Assembly (NCBI GenBank): GCA_002386065.1
Contig: DGES01000085.1
Span: forward strand, 1-10,166
DNA from: Firmicutes bacterium UBA3920
GTDB taxonomy: Bacteria > Bacillota > Clostridia > Caldicoprobacterales > Xylanivirgaceae
Direction: 5' to 3'
Length of the DNA stretch: 10,166 bases
The position numbers and the translations under genes were made by a program. Shown here one piece after another: positions 5,514-10,166 of the stretch; the stretch's first letter is position 1; each line of letters begins with the position of its first letter. The notes beneath the pieces were generated by a model. The model saw nothing but the letters and a program-made list of their open reading frames with translations. It did no database searches and was not told where the DNA came from.

Positions 5514-6113
5514 TTATATATCTCTTCTACCTTCAAATGCCTTTTGAAGCGTTATCTGATCTGCATATTCCAAATCTCCACCAACTGGTATTCCATGGGC
5601 AATGCGAGTAGTCCGTATCCCTAAAGGTTTTATAAGCCGAGATATATACATTGCCGTTGCTTCCCCTTCCACATCAGGATTTGTAGCAAGTATTACCTCT
5701 TTAATTTTCCCATCCTTTAATCGATCCAAAAGTTCTTTTATCCTGATATCATCTGGTCCTATACCATGCATCGGCGATATAGTTCCGTGGAGTACATGAT
5801 ATAACCCCTTATATTCTTGCATCTTCTCCATTGCTACTACATCCCTTGGATCCTTTACAACACATATTGCTGTGTTGTCCCTCTTAGGACTAGCACAGAT
5901 ACTACAGGGATCTATATCCGTCAGATTGCCACATATAGAACAATAACCTATTCCCTCTTTTGCTCCTTCTATTGCCTTAGCAAGATCTAACGCCTCTTCA
6001 TTTGACATATTGACGATGAAAAAAGCCAGACGTTGAGCTGTTTTATTGCCAATTCCAGGCAACTTTGAAAGCTCATTTATAAGCCTAGCAATAGGCTCTG
6101 CATAGTAGTTCAT
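5514..6113 (-). CDS. recR: Recombination mediator protein RecR
   Basis: The 199-residue length is normal for RecR, which works with RecO (and RecF) to load RecA at gaps and stalled forks. In order: an N-terminal helix-hairpin-helix (LSKLPGIGNKTAQRLAFFI, residues 15-33); a four-cysteine zinc motif at C58, C61, C70 and C73 (CSICGN ... DPCSIC); a TOPRIM domain from about residue 80 (CVVKDPRDVVAMEK, then ATNPDVEGEATAMYI); and the C-terminal HGIPVGGDLEYADQITLQKAFEGR signature. All key residues are present. ATG 6113 is preceded by AGAGGTG (6130-6124). It starts 21 bp after ybaB as the last gene of the dnaX operon and ends in tandem TAA codons, right where repeat copy 3 begins. Confidence 0.98.
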   Translation of the reverse strand: MNYYAEPIARLINELSKLPGIGNKTAQRLAFFIVNMSNEEALDLAKAIEGAKEGIGYCSICGNLTDIDPCSICASPKRDNTAICVVKDPRDVVAMEKMQEYKGLYHVLHGTISPMHGIGPDDIRIKELLDRLKDGKIKEVILATNPDVEGEATAMYISRLIKPLGIRTTRIAHGIPVGGDLEYADQITLQKAFEGRRDI

Positions 6114-6134
6114 ACCATATCAACACCTCTAAAT

Positions 6135-6470
6135 TTAAAATAACCCAGGAATACCTAATCCTCCTGTAAATTGCCCCATCTTTTCACTAGCCATCTCATC
6201 TACTTGCCTTAACGCTTCATTAACTGCTGCTATAACTAAATCTTGAAGCATTTCAATATCATCTGGGTCCACAACCTCAGGTTTTATATCAATAGATAAT
6301 ATTTCTCGTTTACCATTTGCAACTACAGTCACCATACCACCACCAACTGTGGTCTCAACTGTCTGCTCTTCTAATTCTTTTTGTATAGCTTCCATCTGTT
6401 CTTGCATCTTCTTTGCCTGTCGCATTATTTGATTCATATTACCCATACCTGGGAATCCACCTTTTGCCAT
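6135..6470 (-). CDS. YbaB/EbfC family nucleoid-associated protein
   Basis: The 111-residue protein shows the family pattern. A glycine/methionine-rich start (GGFPGMGNMNQIMRQ) leads into a long helix (AKKMQEQMEAIQKELEEQ). A beta hairpin VETTVGGGMVTVVANGKREILSIDI follows, then PEVVDPDDIEMLQDLVIAAVNEALRQV and a Gly-rich tail. YbaB/EbfC proteins are dimeric tweezers-like DNA binders and are almost always encoded between dnaX and recR, as here. ATG 6470 follows AGAGAGGAG. The gaps are 41 bp from dnaX and 21 bp to recR, so the three genes are surely co-transcribed. The function of the family remains loosely defined. Confidence 0.97.
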   Translation of the reverse strand: MAKGGFPGMGNMNQIMRQAKKMQEQMEAIQKELEEQTVETTVGGGMVTVVANGKREILSIDIKPEVVDPDDIEMLQDLVIAAVNEALRQVDEMASEKMGQFTGGLGIPGLF

Positions 6471-6511
6471 GGTAAAACTCCTCTCTCTTTTGAATTTCTA
6501 TTCACATTATA

Positions 6512-8314
6512 TTATTTTTCCTCTTCACCATCAACTATTTCTATACGATCCTTGCCAAATATTTCTATGGCTTTTTGAACTATCGCATCTTCCTCATCTT
6601 CTTGCTCACTTTCAAATGAAGAACCTACATCCTCTCCTTCTAGACAGCAGCGTATATCAATGTCACTACCTGTAATCTTTTTTATTATTGACTCTATAAA
6701 TTCTCTATTTGAGTCCTTTTCAACTGCAGCAACAAAAAACCCTTGATCAGGAGGAAATATAAGTGTAACAATGTTCCCTCCTTTATAAACACACTGCGCC
6801 TCTATAAGCAGACTATATATGGCCACCCTCTCTTTCTTTATCACCTTCATTATCTGAGGCCACATCTTAGCTATATCAACTGAGCTCTTTGATACATCTT
6901 TCGCTTTTTCTTCTTCTTTAGACTCATGTACATCTTTTTCAACTTTTTTGGTTTTGGGTTTAGATTTTATCTTTTTTGTACCTGCTTTAGAAAACGGTAT
7001 TGTCTCTTCTATTTGTGTTGTTGGTGTTTCTATGTCCTCTTTATCTGCCGAACTTTTTACATCCACAGAAATATCGTCTAAACTTTCTTTTTTATTAATA
7101 CTGCTCAATTTGTCCTTACTTTTAATCTCTTCTACCGGCGGAACATAGGCACCATTTTCTATATTATATATCTTTTGCTCTAGTGTCTCTAATCTATCCA
7201 ATATGGCATCGTTATCATATTCTTCTTCAGGCCTACATATCCTTGTTATGGTAAGCTCTAAAAGCACCCTAGGCTGATTTGACCATTTAAGTTCCGATTC
7301 AAGACTGGCAAATAACTCAATAGCACGAAAAAGTCGTTTTTCCCCTGCTCTTTTTGCTTGTTCTCCATATGCCTCTAGGGTTGCAGGACTGGCATCTATT
7401 AAATCTGCAAAATTTTCTCTGCATGTCTTTATTATGAGTAGTGCCCTCAAGTGTACTATTATATCCTTTACAAAAACAGATATATCTACACCATCCTCTA
7501 TAAGACGATTAATCCCTTCTAAAGCGCCGGCTACATCCCCACGTAGTACAAAATCCACCATTTGAAACATAAAATGTTCATCTGCTGTGCCTAGTATTTC
7601 CAATACATCACTATTTGAAACAACATTATCACAAAATCCAATACACTGGTCTAATAGGCTTAAAGCGTCCCTCATACCACCCTCTGACCATCTGGCAATT
7701 GTATACAAAGCTTCTTCTTCTACCTCAACGCCTATATTACTGGCAATATGCCTCAACTGCTCTACTATAGTCCCTAGCTCTATAAGCTTAAAATCATAAC
7801 GTTGACAGCGGGATATTATTGTAGCTGGCAATTTGTGAGGCTCTGTTGTTGCTAATATAAATATAATATGTGATGGTGGCTCTTCTAACGTCTTCAATAG
7901 AGCATTGAAAGCTCCTGTGGAAAGCATATGCACCTCATCTATTATATATACCTTATATCTACCTATGGCAGGAGGAAATTTTGCCTTATTCCTAAGATCC
8001 CTTATCTCATCTACACCATTGTTAGATGCGGCATCTATCTCTATTATATCCATTGTATTTCCATCCATAGTTTGCGTACATACACTGCACACACCACATG
8101 GGTTAGCATCATCTGGTTGAAGGCAGTTTACTGCCCTGGCAAATATTTTAGCTGTACTTGTCTTCCCTGTCCCCCTAGGTCCACAAAATAGATATGCGTG
8201 CCCTATTCTTTCCCCTTTTATTTGATTTTTGAGTGTTTTTACTATTGTATCTTGGCCAACTATTTCATCAAAAGTATTAGGCCTCCACTCTCTATATAAA
8301 GCGGTATATTCCAT
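6512..8314 (-). CDS. dnaX: DNA polymerase III subunits gamma and tau
   Basis: The 600-residue clamp-loader ATPase begins MEYTALYREWRPNTF. It carries Walker A GPRGTGKT (45-52), the zinc site C64, C73, C76 and C79, Walker B VYIIDEVHM (122-130), sensor 1 (ILATTEPHK) and the ISRCQRYDF motif with the SRC arginine finger. A lid/helical domain and collar (to about 370) follow. A charged Lys/Glu/Ser-rich linker (about 385-475) leads to the tau-specific C-terminal domain, which contacts polymerase and helicase. The start is taken as ATG 8314: AGGTGA ends 5 nt before it, whereas the GTG three codons upstream is part of that ribosome binding site. In the linker, codons 446-448 contain the slippery heptamer A AAA AAG in the correct phase. 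It is the first gene of dnaX-ybaB-recR, downstream of the SRP RNA. Confidence 0.98.
   Translation of the reverse strand: MEYTALYREWRPNTFDEIVGQDTIVKTLKNQIKGERIGHAYLFCGPRGTGKTSTAKIFARAVNCLQPDDANPCGVCSVCTQTMDGNTMDIIEIDAASNNGVDEIRDLRNKAKFPPAIGRYKVYIIDEVHMLSTGAFNALLKTLEEPPSHIIFILATTEPHKLPATIISRCQRYDFKLIELGTIVEQLRHIASNIGVEVEEEALYTIARWSEGGMRDALSLLDQCIGFCDNVVSNSDVLEILGTADEHFMFQMVDFVLRGDVAGALEGINRLIEDGVDISVFVKDIIVHLRALLIIKTCRENFADLIDASPATLEAYGEQAKRAGEKRLFRAIELFASLESELKWSNQPRVLLELTITRICRPEEEYDNDAILDRLETLEQKIYNIENGAYVPPVEEIKSKDKLSSINKKESLDDISVDVKSSADKEDIETPTTQIEETIPFSKAGTKKIKSKPKTKKVEKDVHESKEEEKAKDVSKSSVDIAKMWPQIMKVIKKERVAIYSLLIEAQCVYKGGNIVTLIFPPDQGFFVAAVEKDSNREFIESIIKKITGSDIDIRCCLEGEDVGSSFESEQEDEEDAIVQKAIEIFGKDRIEIVDGEEEK
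6971..6977 (-). promoter_or_regulatory. Putative -1 ribosomal frameshift site in dnaX
   Basis: On the coding strand, codons 446-448 read ACA AAA AAG, which contains A_AAA_AAG exactly in the X_XXY_YYZ phase used by E. coli dnaX. A -1 slip gives Asp-Lys-Ile and a TAA (6962-6960), ending at residue 451, close to the 431-residue E. coli gamma. An AGGT element lies two bases upstream. No strong downstream stem-loop was found, so efficiency is uncertain. Confidence 0.6.
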
Positions 8315-8375
8315 ATCTTTCACCTGCTCTTAAAGCTAATTTAACGGAAGCTTAAACGAACCTACTAATATTATT

Positions 8376-8404
8376 ATGTTATCATAAACTGACCTTTCTG
8401 TCAG
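8376..8404 (-). promoter_or_regulatory. Probable promoter of the dnaX operon
   Basis: On the minus strand, CTGACA (8404-8399) and TAACAT (8381-8376) are 17 bp apart, matching consensus at 5/6 and 4/6. It lies between the SRP RNA terminator and dnaX, giving a leader of about 55 nt. The -35 region overlaps a short inverted repeat (CTGAC and GTCAG around AGAAAG), possibly a protein-binding site. Confidence 0.5.
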
Positions 8405-8406
8405 CC

Positions 8407-8445
8407 AAAAATATTACAAGCCATGCCCAACTTGGACATGGCTTG
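8407..8445 (-). terminator. Rho-independent terminator of the SRP RNA
   Basis: On the minus strand, CAAGCCATGTCC and GGGCATGGCTTG pair over 12 bp (one G-U) around the loop AAGTT. TAATATTTTT follows (8416-8407). It starts 12 nt past the SRP RNA 3' end and separates that transcript from the dnaX promoter. Confidence 0.85.
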
Positions 8446-8457
8446 TTTAAAATTAAT

Positions 8458-8724
8458 GCCGTGCACCTGCCTTTGATTTAGCACCCATAGGCGGTAACCG
8501 AATAGTTAGCTCCGGCTAGGCACCCCTACGGCACACGAAAATAACCACTTACTGCTGCTTCCTCCCGGACCTGACAGGGTTCATGGGTTTCCGTTGCGCA
8601 GGACCCAACCATCGCCGCCACTTGTTCGGGCCAGACCCTACAAGCCTAAACCTGGGGCAGGAATTCAACCCTGCTATAGCGGTTTGCAGGTACAGGGCAC
8701 CGCTACCTCCCCATCTAGCACGGC
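8458..8724 (-). ncRNA. ffs: Signal recognition particle RNA, long Firmicutes type (scRNA / 6S-like class)
   Basis: The conserved helix-8 region reads (minus strand) GTCAGGTCCGGGAGGAAGCA around 8554-8573. It is a match to bacterial SRP RNA with a GGGA (GNRA-type) tetraloop at 8566-8563 closed by CC/GG; Ffh binds here. The ends GCCGTGC (8724-8718) and GCACGGC (8464-8458) are exact complements and close the molecule, giving about 267 nt. This length implies the Alu domain typical of Bacillus and Clostridium rather than the 114-nt E. coli form. It works with Ffh and FtsY to target membrane proteins. Position next to dnaX is conserved in Bacillus. A TATAAT lies about 26 nt upstream of the 5' end, without a clear -35; processing of a longer precursor is known in Bacillus. 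Confidence 0.97.
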
Positions 8725-8949
8725 AAACTTATAAACTTGATAAAACGCATATTATATATTAGCACGAAATGAAGTGTTTGGCAAGGAGTGTTTGTTTGTA
8801 AATTACTGTAAATGTGGCTCTGAATATCTTACTATAGTTTTTATATAGCCTTTGTTTATATAGTAGACTATTCTATTTGAAGAAACAATTGATTATAATT
8901 CAATCATAGTTTTTGAAAATATCTAAATTTTTTATCTAAAAAAAGAAAT

Positions 8950-8978
8950 TTGACTTTTGGCACATTTCACTGTATAAT
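8950..8978 (+). promoter_or_regulatory. Strong promoter of tRNA-Arg
   Basis: TTGACT (8950-8955) and TATAAT (8973-8978) are separated by 17 bp, 11 of 12 consensus positions. The tRNA starts 35 nt after the -10. This is the best promoter in the window and could also feed tadA and tRNA-Ser by read-through. The preceding 8725-8949 intergenic sequence is AT-rich with nothing else recognised. Confidence 0.85.
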
Positions 8979-9013
8979 ACATATTGTTTTTACTGGCTGT
9001 TTAACAGCAATAT

Positions 9014-9090
9014 GCACCCGTAGCTCAGTAGGATAGAGCACCGGTTTCCTAAACCGGGTGTCGGGGGTTCGACTCCCTCCGGGTGTACCA
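9014..9090 (+). tRNA. tRNA-Arg (anticodon CCU)
   Basis: A complete cloverleaf is visible. The acceptor GCACCCG pairs with CGGGTGT (terminal G-U), followed by discriminator A and an encoded CCA. The D arm is GCTC...GAGC. The anticodon stem CCGGT/ACCGG holds loop TTCCTAA, and the T arm is GGGGG-TTCGACT-CCCTC. It reads AGG codons. It is not the ACG tRNA-Arg that TadA edits. Confidence 0.98.
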
Positions 9091-9099
9091 ATTTTACCC

Positions 9100-9128
9100 C
9101 TCAGGAATAGCCTTCCTGAGTTTTTATT
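9100..9128 (+). terminator. Terminator of tRNA-Arg
   Basis: CTCAGGAA (9100-9107) and TTCCTGAG (9113-9120) form a perfect 8-bp stem with loop TAGCC, followed directly by TTTTTATTT. It sits 9 nt after the tRNA and before the tadA ribosome binding site, so tadA expression would depend on read-through or an unseen promoter. Confidence 0.88.
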
Positions 9129-9154
9129 TATCAATTTTTAAGGATGTGTCCTTA

Positions 9155-9601
9155 TTGCATGAGTTGTTTATGAAAGTAGCACTTATGGAAGCTAAAAAAG
9201 CCTATGCAATAGGTGAAGTTCCTATAGGTGCTGTAATTGTCAAAGAAAACCATATCATAGGTAGGGGACACAATCTAAGGGAAACTTATGGTGATCCTAC
9301 GCTCCATGCAGAAATAATTGCCATCCGAGAAGCAGCAAGTTTCCTCGGTGGTTGGCGATTGACTGGCTGTAATTTGTATGTTACTATAGAGCCGTGTCCC
9401 ATGTGCGCCGGCGCTGTAATCCAAAGCCGAATTGAAAAACTCATATTCGGTGCATTTGATGCAAAATCGGGTTGCGCCGGTAGCCTATACAATTTACCCT
9501 GTGATAAACGATTTAACCACAGAGCAGAAGTAATACATGGTATAATGGAGGACGAATGTAGAAAACTCATACAAGAATTCTTTAAATCTAAAAGAAAATA
9601 A
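9155..9601 (+). CDS. tadA: tRNA adenosine(34) deaminase TadA
   Basis: The enzyme converts A34 to inosine in tRNA-Arg(ACG) so that it can read CGU, CGC and CGA. The 148-residue cytidine-deaminase fold has the zinc and catalytic set H51-A-E53 (LHAEIIAIREA) and P80-C81-P-M-C84 (IEPCPMCAGAVI). It also shows the family segments KKAYAIGEVPIGAVIV, GDPTLHAE and FGAFDAKSGCAGSLYNL. The start is inferred as TTG 9155, giving MHELFMKVALMEAKK, which lines up with Bacillus TadA; AAGGA (9140-9144) is 10 nt upstream. ATG 9170 is the alternative but has no ribosome binding site. The open frame extends back into the tRNA, which cannot be coding. The ribosome binding site can pair with TCCTT (9149-9153) as a small hairpin. 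tRNA-Ser begins 5 nt after the stop. Confidence 0.96.
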   Translation: MHELFMKVALMEAKKAYAIGEVPIGAVIVKENHIIGRGHNLRETYGDPTLHAEIIAIREAASFLGGWRLTGCNLYVTIEPCPMCAGAVIQSRIEKLIFGAFDAKSGCAGSLYNLPCDKRFNHRAEVIHGIMEDECRKLIQEFFKSKRK

Positions 9602-9606
9602 TATAT

Positions 9607-9698
9607 GGAGAGATGGCTGAGTTTGGTTGAAAGCGCACGACTCGAAATCGTGTAACGGTTTACGCCGTTCGGGGGTTCAAATCCCTCTCTCTCCGCCA
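9607..9698 (+). tRNA. tRNA-Ser (anticodon CGA)
   Basis: This is a class II tRNA of 92 nt. The acceptor GGAGAGA pairs perfectly with TCTCTCC, followed by discriminator G and an encoded CCA. The anticodon stem CACGA/TCGTG has loop CTCGAAA. A long variable arm ACGG...CCGT is typical of serine tRNAs, and the T arm is GGGGG-TTCAAAT-CCCTC. It reads UCG. Beginning 5 nt after tadA, it is probably processed from the tadA transcript. No terminator hairpin is obvious after it. Confidence 0.98.
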
Positions 9699-10045
9699 TG
9701 TTTCTACTTCTTCTGTCCTTCAACTACCTTTCTATGTTTTTTGTTGGATTCATTTGCTACAATTACTATAATCAGTAATCAGTGGAACAAAAAGAATTTT
9801 TCATGGGCTTTAATAATCAAATAAATTGTCATAAAAAAACTATTAATCCCAACAGGATTGCTATAACTCTATATAATGTTAATGATTTCATATTTCCACT
9901 TTTTTTGTTATGCTATATATAATATAATATTTACATAAAATGGTTGTTTGTATAAAGGTTTTCTATTCTTTTTGCTGTAAAAGTTAATATATATCGCAAA
10001 AGCCTCGCTAAATACTTTTAGCAAGGCTTTTGTTTAGGGACTCTT
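9699..10045. other. AT-rich stretch without genes
   Basis: No supported coding sequence is present. On the minus strand a 5-bp stem (AATCC-TGTTG-GGATT, 9844-9858) is followed by TTTTTTT (9839-9833), a weak intrinsic-terminator candidate. A much stronger hairpin lies at 9997-10032. Otherwise it is low-complexity AT sequence. Confidence 0.5.
9997..10032. terminator. Strong hairpin, probable bidirectional terminator
   Basis: CAAAAGCCT-C-GCTAAA (9997-10012) pairs with TTTAGC-A-AGGCTTTTG (10017-10032): 15 pairs with one C/A mismatch and a 4-nt loop. T-rich flanks on both strands come from the stem ends (TTTTGTTT on plus, GGCTTTTG on minus). It lies 13 bp beyond the stop of the small minus-strand ORF at 10046. 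Confidence 0.6.
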
Positions 10046-10138
10046 TTACAAAATTTCCTTATCTTGTTTCACGGCTATCCTTTTACTATAGCCTTTTTTT
10101 GTTCTTCTAACTTCTTTTTCTCTACGCTTTAAGGCCAT
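10046..10138 (-). CDS. Possible 30-residue basic peptide
   Basis: An ATG at 10138 opens 30 codons (MALKRREKEVRRTKK, then GYSKRIAVKQDKEIL) ending TAA. It is strongly basic and protein-like, and is followed at once by a strong hairpin. However, no Shine-Dalgarno sequence precedes the ATG, and a TAG sits immediately upstream in frame. The window ends 28 bp further on, so the true context is unseen. It may be a small gene, a gene remnant or chance. Confidence 0.3.
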   Translation of the reverse strand: MALKRREKEVRRTKKGYSKRIAVKQDKEIL

Positions 10139-10166
10139 CTAATAATATATGCAAATTATTTATATA

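Noticed and set aside
6945..6960. Second A-rich run in dnaX as an additional frameshift site
   Set aside because: The codons read ACC AAA AAA GTT, so the heptamer C_AAA_AAA does not satisfy X_XXY_YYZ; the in-phase A_AAA_AAG upstream is the better site.
9083..9154. Upstream extension of tadA to a GTG at 9083
   Set aside because: This start lies inside tRNA-Arg and the frame would run through its terminator. TadA homology begins at about residue 25 of this frame.
9286..9723. 145-codon minus-strand frame containing MAEREGFEPP
   Set aside because: EREGFEPP-type proteins are the well-known artefact of translating the antisense of a tRNA-Ser gene. The frame covers tRNA-Ser and the antisense of tadA.

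Overview
The window looks like chromosome from a low-GC Gram-positive bacterium of the class Clostridia. The evidence is AT-rich DNA, strong GGAGG-type ribosome binding sites, UUG starts, a long (about 267 nt) Firmicutes-type SRP RNA, and the conserved tadA / SRP RNA / dnaX / ybaB / recR neighbourhood known from Bacillus and Clostridium. Genus cannot be fixed from the sequence.

The right half (about 5.5-9.7 kb) is housekeeping. dnaX (DNA polymerase III tau/gamma), the ybaB nucleoid protein gene and recR form a tight leftward operon with a recognisable promoter. Just upstream on the same strand is the SRP RNA gene with its own terminator. Divergent from these run tRNA-Arg(CCU), with a near-consensus promoter and a terminator, then tadA (UUG start) and tRNA-Ser(CGA). 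dnaX carries an in-phase A AAA AAG heptamer that would give a 451-residue gamma-like product, much as in E. coli.

The left end (0-1.6 kb) holds a leftward CNNM/CorC-type (TlyC/MpfA-like) membrane protein gene with a clean terminator. Its leader contains an unlisted 32-codon ORF with a better ribosome binding site than the gene itself. The peptide begins MDDDSGD, and a small hairpin spans its stop codon. This is a candidate ion- or translation-sensing leader peptide and the most original observation in the window.

The middle (1.6-5.5 kb) is accessory and partly decayed. It contains a four-helix membrane protein of unknown function, fragments of at least two or three broken genes (one a zinc-ribbon protein), and a lipoprotein gene split by an A8 homopolymer. 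Removing one A restores a single protein of about 497 residues. Three related copies of a hairpin-bearing intergenic repeat (about 110 bp; one truncated against recR) punctuate this region and bracket the accessory pieces. Between 3.43 and 3.74 kb three imperfect inverted repeats follow one another with no convincing coding sequence. No CRISPR array, transposase or complete mobile element is visible.
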